A stretch of 64,000 nt of DNA from Neopestalotiopsis rosae (Eukaryota > Ascomycota > Sordariomycetes > Amphisphaeriales > Sporocadaceae): positions 6,758,001-6,822,000 of the forward strand of contig JALGAS010000001.1 of NCBI GenBank assembly GCA_023078685.1. The letters run 5' to 3'. The position numbers were made by a program, and so were the translations under genes. A model generated the notes under the pieces. It did no database searches. It had not been told where the DNA came from and was given only the letters and a program-made list of their open reading frames with translations. Numbering within the stretch: position 1 is the stretch's first letter; each line of letters begins with the position of its first letter. Below are positions 47,969-59,667 of this stretch, one piece after another.

Positions 47969-48721
47969 ATGACTGTAGAACTTCTTCAATTCGACCAACT
48001 CTCTTGCTATTCCTCCAGCAAAGAAGAGGCGCAGTTCATCTACAAGGAAATATTCGTGGACCACTGCTACAATGTCACTGAACTCCCAGAGGCGCCCTTC
48101 ATCGTGGACGCCGGTGCCAACATCGGCCTGTTTTCAATCTACATGAAGCAAAAGTACCCCGGCGCCAGAATCCTGGCGTTCGAGCCCGCGCCCCAGACCT
48201 ACGACGTCTTGTCGCGTAACCTGGCCCTGAATCATATCTCCGGCGTCGAGGCGCTTCAGTACGGCCTCGCATCGGAGCCCGGCACCATGAAGCTGACTTA
48301 CTACCCCAACTTGCCTGGCAACTCGACCTTGGTCCCCGAAGAGAAGCAGAAGCTGTACGAGGAGGCCGTTAAGAAGCGCGGGCGCGAAGTCGCCGATGCG
48401 CGCTTCGGCGGCGCCCAGCAGGTCGACGTGAAGCTCGAGCGCCTGTCGCGGTTCCTGGACGGAGTGCAAGCCGTCGATCTGCTCAAAGTGGACGTGGAGG
48501 GCGCGGAGTTCGAGGTCATCAAGGGGATCGACGACGAGCACTGGGCGCTGGTGCGCAACGTCGTCGTCGAGACGTGGGAGCCGTCAGGCATCCGGCCCGA
48601 GATCGAGAGGCTGCTAGAGTCCAAGGGGTTCGCCGTCTCCAAGGAGCAGGCCGAGTGGGCTCCGGATCAGTTCTGTATGATCATCGCTAATCGCAACGGT
48701 GGCGAATTGCCCAAGCTTTGA
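47969..48721 (+). CDS. FkbM-family methyltransferase (sdnD position)
   Basis: One exon, 250 aa. It is a SAM-dependent class I methyltransferase: motif I VDAGANIGLFS, the following acidic strand AFEPAPQTY, and the FkbM-type DLLKVDVEGAEFEVIKG. FkbM enzymes methylate sugar or polyketide hydroxyls. Sordarin carries a 4-O-methyl 6-deoxyaltrose, so sugar O-methylation is the best guess. The ATG at 47969 starts MTVELLQF; the open frame extends upstream but reads as non-coding. GC at third positions is very high compared with the flanks. Confidence 0.9.
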   Translation: MTVELLQFDQLSCYSSSKEEAQFIYKEIFVDHCYNVTELPEAPFIVDAGANIGLFSIYMKQKYPGARILAFEPAPQTYDVLSRNLALNHISGVEALQYGLASEPGTMKLTYYPNLPGNSTLVPEEKQKLYEEAVKKRGREVADARFGGAQQVDVKLERLSRFLDGVQAVDLLKVDVEGAEFEVIKGIDDEHWALVRNVVVETWEPSGIRPEIERLLESKGFAVSKEQAEWAPDQFCMIIANRNGGELPKL

Positions 48722-49135
48722 GTTTCTAATCGGAATAGTACCATCTGGTCTAGAAAAGCGTCGTAGAATAGAACTATTTTTTTACTATGATATTTCTGCG
48801 GCGATTGGTATTGAAAGTGTCATCCGAAATTATCTTGGAGCGTATGGATTCCTGAATACCTTATGCACGCACTCAATAGCATCGTTGGCACAGAACCTGT
48901 CGTTGACCATCCACTTAATTGAACGCGCAATTCAACACACGTGAGGGACAGAGGCTATCAAAACCGGCATTTAAATGATTGAGCTCAATGAAAAAAAAAA
49001 AAAGAATTTCTAAAAAAAAGAACATTAGTTCGATGGGCAAAGTTTACTTCGCATGATGGACGATAATCAGAAAATGCTAATCATATTCAAATACCAAATC
49101 ATTTGACGCCAATTTCTCCACGATAGTCTTTAAAT
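48722..49135. other. convergent spacer
   Basis: AT-rich 3' spacer with A-runs near 48990, between the methyltransferase and GGPP synthase genes. No gene. Confidence 0.55.
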
Positions 49136-50760
49136 CTATACTTTCAACAAGTCGAGTAATGTCCGCAGCGATCTGTTCTCGATCCCAGTCACAGATTCGA
49201 TGCTGTCCACCTCGACGTCAATCTCCCTGCTGATTTTACGCAAGGTCGCAACAGTATACTCCAAGCTCCCGGTCGCCTTGAGGAGGTCGAGGACCAAATG
49301 CTTTTGCGCCAATGACATCCCGCTGGAAACGTGACGCTGTGCCATCAGGTGCTGCAGAATGTTGTAGTCCGCCTCGGCGGCGTTCTCCAGTGCGTGGATG
49401 AGCGTCAGACTGAACTTGCCCTCGTCCAAATCTTCGCAGAACCCCTTCTGGTCGGTATACTGTGGGTGACTCAGTCAGTGCCTCCGGCTTTCTTGAGAAA
49501 ATTATCAAAGGGGACAAGGACTTTAAAACTGACCTCTAGAGATGTGAGATTCATGTAGTCATCACGGATTTGGAAGTATCGTCCAAGCAGTACGACCAGA
49601 TGGTGCAAGTCTGGGACGACTGGTGAAGTCGACTGGGTCCTTGCGCTCATGAGCCGGACGAGCATGTTGAAAAGTGCTCCAGTTTCTAGAAAGAAGTAAT
49701 TAGTACATCAATTCACATAAAGAATCGTGATTTGAAACATACTGTAGTCCACCATATTGATGTAGTCCTCCACCGTTGGGGGTTTGATGTTGAAGGTCCA
49801 GTAGAGATCGTAACCTTGTCCAATATACAACCTGTCCATCTCCTCTGTTATATCTTTAACACGTGTCTGTCATAGCTCTATTATTGTCAGTTGAACTCAC
49901 CAACAAATATTTCAATGCATTGCACATGGTTGTCGAGGGATAAAAGATCCATCATGGCTTTGTTAATGTGGTACCCTGCCGAGTTGATTGCTTGTGGCAT
50001 TCCAAAGACCATGTGCGTCGCTGGCCTGCCACGTCGGGAGATAGACCCATCCTCAACGTCATCTAGAATCAGCGATGCATTATGCAAAGTACTGATGACC
50101 TGTCTGATCTGGTTCAGATCGTCGTCGTTGACTTGAAGCCAAACGTTCAGTGCATTTGCGGCCTTATCGCGGATCTTCTTGCCCGGCATCGACCCCACAT
50201 AGCGAGCTGGGGCCTGAATAACCTATGTTGCAAAGTGGTCAGCATTTTGATTATCGGAAAGATAGGAGGTTCCATGACCTTACCGATTTCGAAAGACTGG
50301 GTAGATGACGAGCGAGTACATGATCGATTTGAGCAATATGTACCGGCTCGGGTGGATGTTGAGTAATCGTGTCATGGTGTTGCTCAAGAGCCACATCTTC
50401 ATGACCATAGTCTGCATGGTCCGCGGCAATACTGTGTTGCACGAGGACCCCGGAAGATTGAAATTTTGAAACTTTGCCGGAAATCACTGTACTGGATTGA
50501 CTTATTGTGCTTGCTGTGTGTGTCATTATCATCTCGTCCATGCAGGGTACCGCACTCTGATCAACCATCTGACAGTCATCTTTGTCGCCGATACTGCCAC
50601 TTGTCACACTGGTACTAGCTGTGTCCGAGAAACCGTCGCTGGTAGTAGTTCTCGAGTCACTGACATCCTCGCGAATGCTATCTGCGTTGTTGGTTTGTCC
50701 AACAGAACCGGTGTCGCCAGGCGTGGTCGCATCACAGGGGAAAGCGCTGGTGAGACTCAT
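49136..50760 (-). CDS. sdnC: geranylgeranyl diphosphate synthase (sdnC-like)
   Basis: Five exons (50760-50284, 50222-49901, 49844-49743, 49685-49534, 49459-49136) give 458 aa. It makes C20 GGPP from IPP and allylic diphosphates. The first aspartate-rich motif is [10 protein letters not shown] with RRGRPATH following; the second is QIRDDYMNL; the PGKKIRD and GQGYDLYW blocks are also present. The third-exon acceptor is ambiguous by 12 nt. The first 130-150 residues are an extra Ser/Thr/Asp-rich segment not needed for catalysis. The gene lies between the diterpene P450 and methyltransferase as in sdn. Primary metabolism would have its own copy elsewhere, so this is a cluster-dedicated enzyme. 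Confidence 0.92.
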
Positions 50761-51068
50761 CTTGACGGTGACAAATGAAAATATGGTAAGAATGAATCAC
50801 AACTCCAGATCTAGCTACTTGGTGTCATTTTTACCACGTCTTGTCGTTTCTTGGATCAGCGCTCATCGAAGATCCAATCGGTAATATGGGGCTTCTGTAA
50901 AGGGCAGGCCCGGACGCTAATGCACAACGGGATTCTCAAATGTCTAATAATAGTCCAGCCGGGGATTTCTCCAATAATAATCCGCAATTTTGATTATAGT
51001 AATCAATAAGAAATAAATTGTTGGAAAGTGTGACTCGACTCATTCCTCCTTCATCAATCGTCGCAAAG
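50761..51068. promoter_or_regulatory. divergent promoter, GGPPS / P450 4
   Basis: A short 308-bp gap, the tightest of the five divergent promoters in the cluster. Confidence 0.5.
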
Positions 51069-52933
51069 ATGGAAGTCCGCAACACAACAATCCTTGACCA
51101 TACTGGCGTCACTAAAAACCAAGCGGAGCCGTTGATTGGAGTCCCTATCGCTGAGCTCATTTCATCCTTGACCTTTCTACAGGGCAGTATACTTTTCCTA
51201 TGCCTTTTCTGGGGGTATTCATCGTTGCAGGTCCATCGCAGGACGAAGGTCCCGGGCGCGCCTGTACACGGTTATTGGTCCTGGTTTGAGCCGACATGGC
51301 TTTTGCAACTACGGTACGCCAAGGACGCGCACAAAATCATTGAAAGCGGCTACCAAAAGGTCGGTCATACATGTTAACACGCTTCCAGAAACACCCTGAC
51401 TGACAAGTTTGCAGTATAACAACAAGGGTCAGCCTTTCGTGCTACGTCGCCAAGACCTGGACGTGACAGTTCTTCCCACCAAATACATCTCGGAGTTGCG
51501 AACGATTCCAAATGCCAAACTAAGCCGAGGAAAGGCCAACTTCATGGTATGCCATTAACATACACAGTTAAACACAGGCATCTTTTGGCTGACAGTGAGC
51601 AGGAATGGGGCGACCAATGGGCCATGAATACTATGTGGAGCCATTCCGATATGCCTATCAAAGCCATCTCGGAGAACCGACACGGCAAACAGGCTGAATA
51701 CCTTGATGCGATGAGACGGGAGTTCGAGTATGCGATGGAGGTTGAGATGCCAAAAGCAGATGGTGAGCACAGCCTCCCGAGGGCCAACGTGACTATTACA
51801 GAACTAACATCTGCCACCACGCACCAGACTGGACCGAGGTCGACATTCAGAAGATCGTTCAGATGATCTTGGTGCGCATCGTAGGTAAAATGATTGTCGG
51901 CAACCCAGCATGCCGAAGCCCTGAGTGGATCGACCTGGCGCAGCACTTCACTGAGGACTTTGTCGCGGCGTCCATCATTATGCGACTCCTGCCAAAGTGG
52001 ATGCACCCGCTCGTCACGAACCTGATTCCTCAGAGGTGGAGGCTCCGAAAACGCCTGTCGGGCGCTAGGAAGATCACGGACCCATGCGTCATAAGACACG
52101 AGGAGGCAAAGAAACAAAGGGCACAAGGTATCAAGGTCGAAGAAGAAGCGAACATGTTGGCTTGGATGCTAGACAATGGTCCCGACAAGAAGTACGTGCT
52201 AGACAACCTTCCGACTCTCGTGCTGGTTATCCTAGTTCCCGCCGCACACACTACCGCTATGGCCATCTCCAATTTGTTGTTCCATCTATGTGAGCACCCA
52301 GAATACGAAGAAGGACTCCGGGCGGAAATACTGGATGTCAATCGTACCCTCGGTCCCATTGGCGAGCAGACGCCTGTCAAAGACTGGGTTGCCAAACTGG
52401 AGCTTTTGGACAGCTTCTTCAATGAGAGCCAGAGACTGAGCCAACCTTTATCGAGTAAGTTCGAAAGCTTTTGGCGATTCTTTACGACCACAGAACTGAT
52501 ATATGATATAGTTACACCCAATCGCTACGCGGTCGAGGACTTCACATTCAAGGATGGCCTACACATTCCCAAGGGCACTCTGCTCGGCTGGGTCAGCATC
52601 CATAACCAAGTTGATCCGGCCATTGCGCCCAACCCAGATCATTTCGACCCGATGAGGAGCTACCGAAAACGTCAAGTCTCAGCCGAGGAAGCTTCCAAGC
52701 ATCTAGCCGGCCAGCCTAGCCTGGAGAATCTGAGTTTCGGCTATGGTAGCCAGGCCTGCCCGGGCAGAAACTTTGCCGTCAGCATGCTCAAGATGGTGGT
52801 CTCGAGACTACTCAAGGACTACGAGTTCAAGTTTGGTGAGCACCAAGCTAAGCCAAGCAATATTCACATTCTCGAGTTTATCATTCCTGATCCGGGTGCG
52901 AAGTTGATGATGAGGAGGAGAAAAATGATCTGA
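51069..52933 (+). CDS. cytochrome P450 4, kaurene-oxidase-like (sdnB position)
   Basis: Five exons (51069-51359, 51415-51546, 51603-51762, 51828-52454, 52512-52933) give 543 aa. An N-terminal membrane helix is followed by a VPGAP hinge. The I-helix is of the AAHTTAMA type, the K-helix NESQRL, and the heme loop FGYGSQACPGRNFA; these mark the ent-kaurene-oxidase / gibberellin P450 group that oxidises diterpenes. The frame upstream opens with TTG; the ATG at 51069 was chosen. It lies between GGPPS and the cyclase, matching sdnB, so it is a good candidate for the first oxidation of the hydrocarbon. Confidence 0.92.
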
Positions 52934-53830
52934 TTGCCGTGCCTAAGGGATATGGCAGCTAAAGCATAGCAAGGAGATAGTTGTTGATGTGGGTTATTGT
53001 GTGATAGCTTTATACTCTTAGATTTCTAGACTGGTTATACAAACATTTCTACAATCGATCACTGAAGCGACGTTTCACGACAAAGTATTCCTGGATCCAA
53101 ATCGCCCGTCGTGAATCATTCATATTAAGTGTTTTTTGCCGTGCAGATCTATTGTGATTTAAAAGTTCATCGTTTTGATGTTGAAGAAGACTTCTGACTA
53201 GCAACCTTCATGGTGGTCGCACATATGTGCTGAGATGGTAAAAATTTGGCAAACGCGCTTCGGATTTTGAGTCAAAATATGGGAAACTCATCTAGAATCA
53301 TTTCAATCTGCTAAAAACAACACATGCATACCACAATTATTAGATAGAGATCATAATCACGGTATATCGGAGAAAATTCCACAGATGCTCACGTCGAACG
53401 ATCCAAACGAAAGGGCATGTGGCACTCGCGACTTACTCTGGAAACACATGAAGTGCATCTCAAAGGCTATCGGAGAATCCTTGACAATTCATTCACGTTG
53501 ATACTTTCTGGCACCCGACGTGTTGGGGTACATGTCGAGTTGCGCTTGGTTGGCAAGGACTTAGTCCATAGCCCAAACAGGAAATCCCGAAGCCGTTGGT
53601 GTGGGTAGGATTGAGTGTGTATGATTGTGGAACCTTGAACGGCGGAAGACGCAACGGGCAATGAGTACCTATGTAGGTATGTTTACTATAAACGGGACCC
53701 ACACTTGCCTTGGGACGCCTAATGCAATTCATTGTCAGTTATTGGAGCAAGATAATACCATTTTTTTGACTTGAACTTTTCAATTTCGACAGAACCAGCT
53801 GTTCAAAGTGATCGACGACTACCACGCAAA
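52934..53830. promoter_or_regulatory. spacer and promoter of the terpene synthase
   Basis: About 0.9 kb between two same-strand genes; the right half should hold the cyclase promoter. No extra gene is supported. Confidence 0.45.
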
Positions 53831-55388
53831 ATGTCCCTATACGCAACAGCCTTAGCCATCTACAATGCACTACCGATAGGGAAGAAGCAGTTACCAGAGA
53901 CAAGGTCCCTGCACATTCCTGATCTTTTCGCGGGAATACTGTCGGGCGATCCCGAGAGAAACCTTCACGAGGTTGAGGTGGGTCGCAAGTCGGAAGCATG
54001 GACGAAAGAGTGAGCATTGCGATCAAAACAGTCTCCTGTCCATACTGATCACTGCCTAGGTTGGTCAAAATGGACGCGCGGACGGCCAAGATTTTGACCA
54101 GGGCAAACTTCGCATACCTGATCAGTCTGTCTGCGCCCAAGGCAGACGAAGAAGCGCTTCGGATGGGGGTTGACTGGTGCATCTGGGTGAGTGGCCCTAC
54201 GTCCTTTGTCCAAGCACAAGTAGAAGCTTATCTAGTCCAAACTACATAGGCATTCGTATTCGATGATCGTAAGTTTCAGACACTGTTCATACTGCGTAGT
54301 TCTAACACGAGTAGAATTCGACGAGGGCGCGATGAAGGACAAGACTATCGAGGCGGCCAGAGAGATGATCGATATGTTGGCCACTCAGGATGTCACTCAC
54401 CCTCAGGTGGACCCCAAAGAACATCCGTTGCAGTACATGTTTCAGTCAGCCTGGCACCGCTTCAAAGCTGTGAGTGGCACCTTTTCGCACAGTCCCCATC
54501 GCGCAGACGCTAACCAGCGGTACACAGAGAAATCCATCGCCTGGTAAGTTCAGCAGCCACATACCTGACTGCTCACCAGTCTGAAAAACTGTGGACTTCA
54601 TCGCCAGCCAGGCAACTATACTGAACTGCATATCAACAGGTCTTGAAAGGCGGTGGAAATATACTCACAAGAAGTGTCTCTTTGCAATTTTGAAACAGGT
54701 CGACGCAGCACAGAGGAACATTGTGCTTGACGTCGACATCGACGACTACATGGAAACTCGAAGACATTCCATCGGCTCTTACTGCCTCTTTGCGGTTGTA
54801 GAGTTAGTACATCAATCTCATAACACTGCCGATTATTTGCTAATACGTGACATTTCAGATGGGCCCACGCAATTAAGGCGCCAGAAGAAGCTATGCAGCA
54901 CCCTTCGGTACGAACGTGTGAGCGTGCTGCGGCGGACCTTACGTGGCTGTATGTAGTTGGTTGAAACTTTTCATTAAAGTACCTGACTAATTAGTATTAA
55001 CGTAGTGTGAACGACGTCCTTTCCTACAAGAAAGACTTGGTGAGTTCATGCTCCTATGCACGACCAGTGTGCCAAACACTAATATGCAGAGCAGGCTTTT
55101 GGGGTTGAGCACAACTTGATCCGTCTGCTAATGCGCCAAGGCCACTCGGAACAAGACGCCATGAATCTCACCGGCGAGCTGATGGAGAACTGCCAGCGAG
55201 ACTGGGACGACGCCATTGCGAACCTGCCGCACTGGGACGCCGAGACGAACAATGAGGTCCGTAGATACATCGACGCATGCAGTGATGTGGCTCGTGCGAA
55301 CTTGCACTGGAGTTTTAAGAGCGGACGTTATCTGAATGCTGAACAGGGAAAAAAGGTTCGAGAGACCAGAATTATGGATCTTCCATAG
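53831..55388 (+). CDS. sdnA: class I terpene synthase (sdnA-like diterpene cyclase)
   Basis: Nine exons (53831-54009, 54060-54186, 54250-54268, 54315-54469, 54528-54543, 54640-54802, 54859-54948, 55006-55039, 55092-55388) join in phase to 359 aa, the usual size of a fungal class I cyclase. The Mg-binding DDxxD-type motif AFVFDDQFDEG is built across a 19-nt exon, and a 16-nt exon supplies the RNPSPG joint. The second metal motif is VNDVLSYKKD (NDxxSxxxD), followed by a GVEHNLI segment. There is no prenyltransferase domain; GGPP comes from the neighbouring synthase. By position it corresponds to cycloaraneosene synthase. One donor (GTTAGT after exon 6) is non-consensus, but the joined sequence EWAHAIKAPEEAMQHPSV is family-like. 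Confidence 0.9.
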
Positions 55389-56059
55389 ATAGTGCAATGT
55401 TGGCGTTTGGTATCCTCTGCGTCTGAGGAAGGTTGTATTTTTGGGTCGTTTCCGTATCTCTTTTTCCTCGCAATTAAATCAACTATATGGTTAGCAAATC
55501 GCAGTCCTTTTTTGTCAATTTGCCCGATCGAGTTTCTTTATAAACCGTTCAAATCCAGTACCTTTTCGCACGATTTTGGCCTCTTGGAGTTCAACCGCAC
55601 ACTGACCTTTAATAACGCAACCATCGCCATGCGCTCCTTTGGTGTCTACTCAGGGAGACCCCGTCCACGATGCAAAATCATCACGTCATCCAGGAGAGCT
55701 GTCCTTCACAGGAGTTCAACCTTATGACCGGGGCTGGAGACTCCAATAAACTATTAGTAGATGAGCATTCCTGTGTGTCTCAAAGTAAGTCAATGACTTA
55801 ATCTATATGTTGACTCAATATGTACTATGAGCGCATCAAAGTACAGCTTGTCAATGCATTCAATAGCTAATTGACAATACTTGACGAAGCTCTACGTCAA
55901 AGAAAATGTTTCATTCTCAATAAAGCAACGAAACTGCAGATTCGCGGAAAGTTCACTGTTTTTTGATAACCTGTGCTCTATGCTATGATCTTATGGAGAG
56001 AGAAGAGAGAGGAAAAAAGAAGAAGATTTTACACGGATCCACCCCGTTGAATGCTGCTT
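55389..56059. other. convergent spacer
   Basis: The 3' regions of the cyclase and the second dioxygenase. No gene. Confidence 0.5.
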
Positions 56060-57366
56060 TTAATCGTCTTCCAATCCCAAAGCCTGTCTCCTAGTGATTG
56101 CGTTCTCATCAAAATAGGGCTCCTCAGCCAAAGTTGTGACTCTAGTACCATGTCTCTCAGAAGCATTCTCGTAGTCCCAACTTGCTGTATGAAGGGTGCA
56201 CCTGTTCCAAAATCAGTTAAGAACTTTCTCTTTCATGGTTTACCAGAGAGATGGCTTACCTGTTGTCCCAGATGGCCGAGCTTCCAGGTGTGAACTTGAA
56301 ACGGCACTGTATATCCACATTATTTTCATACACATCCTTCAGATAGGCCAGGATGAGGTCGCTCTCCTTGCGATCGAGCCCCTCAATGTGCGAGACCCAG
56401 CCGTGGGCGATATAGAGGCTCTTCCATCCGGTGACGGGGTGAACGCGCACAATGGGGTGGGCGCGGGTGACGGAGCGGGTGCGACCGGCCCCCGGGTCAT
56501 TCCGGTCGAAGTACTTCTCCTTGGAGACGAAGACGGCCCGTTTGCCGTCGAGGAAGCGCCGAAAGTCGGGCGAGAGCTTCGAGTACGCGGCGTACCCGCT
56601 CGCCCACAGCAGGTCCCCGCCCACCTCGGGCACGGCGTCCTTGTGCAGATGCGTGTAGCCTGGTGGGTGCCTCTCGTGGACCATGTCACTGCGTGAAATG
56701 ACGTGTCATATCAGGAGTCTATTTCTTGGAAGATGGGAGAAGGTGAAAAGCAGTCTTGACTTACGTGTGAAACCCCTGAAATGGCTGACGATAACTGGGC
56801 TTGCGAACAGTCTTTGCAAAGAAATCTGTCCATATGGTCGTAATGTCCGGATGGCCCGGTACATAAGGGCCTTGAGGCTGCAAAGTTGAAATTGTCAGAA
56901 TAGATCATGACTAAACAGCAATACAATAGACCACAGTGTCACATACATAAAGCTCTCCCCAGTATCTGCCTAGACTCTCCTGCTGTTGTGGAGAAAGATC
57001 CTGGTCGCGGAAAAACACGACTCCACGCTCAGCGACCAGGAGAGCGAGTTCATCCTTCTGCTGATCGTTGAGATCCTTGAGTTGGAGTCCGAAAATCTCG
57101 GTGCCGATGTGACTAGTCAAATGGTTGACTGCCGTGGCGGCCCCGAATAGCGCTTTCTTCTCGGGATTAGCACGCAATCCGGCGTCACTGTATGGATGGG
57201 CCTCATCGCCTTTGGCTTCGGCGTCTTGAATGTACTCAAAGTCAGTGGGTAGCAGTGGGTAGCCGCCGCTCAGGTCTATGCCAGCTGCCTCGAAGCGTCG
57301 GCGTGTGGAGGCTGGGATAGGAACGGCTAGTTGGGCGGATGGCCTTTCGTCTATCTGAGAACCCAT
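56060..57366 (-). CDS. TauD-type Fe(II)/2-oxoglutarate dioxygenase 2
   Basis: Four exons (57366-56947, 56877-56765, 56688-56260, 56201-56060) give 367 aa. The iron-binding HxD is in FHTDMVHERHPPGYTH, followed by GGDLLWASGYAAY. The distal His is in RCTLHTASWDY, and the 2-oxoglutarate Arg in ERHGTRVTT. This is the fungal sulphonate-dioxygenase-like branch, which differs from the dioxygenase at 25 kb. It follows the cyclase convergently, at the edge of the terpene block. It could tailor the diterpene or its sugar, or simply be a neighbour; I recall no such gene in the sdn core. Confidence 0.92.
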
Positions 57367-58376
57367 GTTGAATGATCTAAATTCAACGAAATGGGAAACT
57401 AGGCAGAGTCAGTCTATGATTACGATTGGATGATGCTGATCAAAATACAGAAGAATTGTAGTGACAGTAAGCCTGTATTGATGAAGTATCTGATTAAATG
57501 TCTTTGGTTTGTCAAGTCGTAGATCTTGCAAGCACATACCTGTTGACATAACCGAGGATAAAGTTTCTATTTTTGGATGAGACACTCCGTTGCTATAGAA
57601 CAGCAATCACAGACTTTCTAGAACGGGAGAAGCCGTAATCCGCCAGTTCAAGGCTTTTTTGGAGAACGGGTGAGAGCTACCTAGCCGTGGGGGCCAGACT
57701 GATCTTGCTGACTGTCTGACGACGACATTGAGGGTCTATAGGCCCAATGCGGCAATCCCGGCTTTTCGTGCGGGGCCCCCATCTTGACCCCAAGGTACTT
57801 TTGGGTGCAAGGATATGGCGACACGCCAATTTGTGTTGATAGATCCTCGTCCAAGCACAAAATACTCCATTACAGTTGTCCCAGGTCATGATCTTGGTCA
57901 ACTGACTAAATATACCGAATCCACCGAGCGCAGCTATGCCCCTTCTCCTAGCTTCTGTACTCAGCACCTTATGTGCGATACGGTACTTCTTATGGCTGGA
58001 AAAATACTGGAACTTGGAGAAACGCATTCCTGAACTGCCTACACGCGAGGGCAAGATCGCACCAGGGGCGTTGCTGACCAGGGGGTCAGACTGTCCCGGC
58101 GACAACGGGAAGCGGCTAAAATTGCCTGGTGTGTTACATACCGGGCCTTTCTTGACCTGAGTCCATACTAATGGTGTCTAGGCAAGAAAAAGGTACATTT
58201 TGCGACAAATCAAAAGGCTTATTGAAAAGACATGGATGGAAAATCGAAAAGCTTGTCAAGTCACTGTAGCTATACTTTGAACATTTGGTTGTACAGTGGT
58301 TCTTCCCGCATTCCTTATTTAATGCGTTACAGTGATTCTGAATAGTCTATTTATTTATATCGGCAACGACTCAATG
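57367..58376. other. intergenic, dioxygenase promoter side
   Basis: About 1 kb, with a GC-rich patch near 57760-57800 (GCGGGGCCCCC). No gene is supported. Confidence 0.5.
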
Positions 58377-59667
58377 TCATTGTAGTACCACCGTCCCAAG
58401 ATTGTCGTCTAGGGTCCTTTTTAGATTGCCCACAACCCATGAATAGGATACATGATTTAAACTGACGGTGCTTTCGAGCTGATCTATCACTTTTCTCAGC
58501 TTTGTGGTCCGCACTCGCACCAGATGTTTAATGATTTCCATTTCGTCGTCATCGTCAAGTCGCCACCCTCCCGCCTCCAATCTGGAGCTGCCGGGGGATT
58601 CGCTATCTGAGCGCGGTCGTTTCCGCAGGAAAGTTTGCGGCCCACGTGTCGTGATGGACTCCAGCATCTTGACGCCACTGACGAGCTCCCGGCACATGGA
58701 GATCACCAGCGCCACGTAATTCCATTTGTTACTGCACTTTTTGCAGTTGAAGAATGTCTCACAGCTTGCCAACACGTTTTTCTGGCACTGGAGCATATCA
58801 TCGATGCTCGACGCGCTGCAGCCCTGCAGCGAATTGCTCCAGACCAACTTGGTTTGCACCATCGCGTTGGCATCAGTGATGGAGTCCACACAGAAGCAGA
58901 AGTCAAAATCATGCAGGTCATCGCCTTGTAATGTTGTGGATGAATCAAGCATGCTGACAAAGTGGTTCGTATGAAGGTCTTGCGGCAGGCCGGTGATTAG
59001 ATCTGGCGTCATTGCAGGCGTAATAGCACTGAGATCCATGGAGGAAGGCCGGGGGGTCAATGAGTTCATAAATATAGAACAAGGATCCTCATTCTGAGCA
59101 GTTGTGCCTGCTGAGCATGCATCTTCATCATCGATGCCTGAAAACATGTTAGTTAGCGGGATTGATCCTGGTCATTTAAGTGACGTTGACGTGAAAGAGA
59201 ACGACACACTGGAGTGGGTATGCATCATAGTAGCACAGCTCCATTGTGGAACGCAGACGAATATGAACACTGTTGAAAGCGTCTTGTCGGGTTTTCTGAC
59301 CATTTGATGAGGAGGTGTCTCTGTTTTCCACTGTGACTGCCGTGCCTCGGTATGAGCATCGAACGCCGCCTTCCAAACATTTCTCACAATTGTCCGGTGC
59401 CAAGATGACACATTTCAGCTGAAAGCGTGTCAGTGCTCAATCACGATTGATCGTTGATAGTCTTGATGCAGTGATCAAGTACAAATCGGGACCCGCATTT
59501 AGAAGATTTGGCTCAATGGGGAGAGGACCAACTTTTCTCATCTTGCACCGCGTGCATGCTGGTGGCTTCTTGGCCGCCTTCAGCTTATCGGAGGCTGGGA
59601 TCGAAGACTGCACAACGTATTCAGAGTCTTGATGACTCCTGTTCTGCGCTTTGAGTGTTTGAAACAT
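58377..59667 (-). CDS. AflR-like Zn2Cys6 regulator
   Basis: Three exons (59667-59533, 59418-59301, 59137-58377) give 337 aa; the second donor is provisional. The zinc cluster spans the first intron: CTRCKMRK joined to LKC, then CEKCLEGGVRC. The C-terminal half has the helical, Cys-spaced layout of aflatoxin-type cluster regulators (VALVISMCRELVSGVKMLESI, then a KRPRSDS basic patch and LVRVRTTKLRKVIDQLES). It would be a nuclear, pathway-specific activator. It sits between the terpene block and the fatty-acid synthase gene, so it could serve either cluster. The true start is the ATG at 59667; the frame opens five codons earlier at TTG. Confidence 0.82.

Noticed and set aside
45944..57366. CCGAAT / ATTCGG hexamers in several cluster promoters
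   Set aside because: Seen in about four of the gaps, but this number is near what chance would give in 3 kb of both strands; not reported as a binding site.
33967..57366. Trichothecene cluster, suggested by Tri-like P450s
   Set aside because: The cyclase lacks the trichodiene-synthase layout and GGPP synthase, GDP-mannose dehydratase and glycosyltransferase do not fit a trichothecene pathway.
33967..57366. A spare elongation factor 2 gene as sordarin self-resistance
   Set aside because: Looked for EF2-like GTPase motifs near the cluster and saw none.
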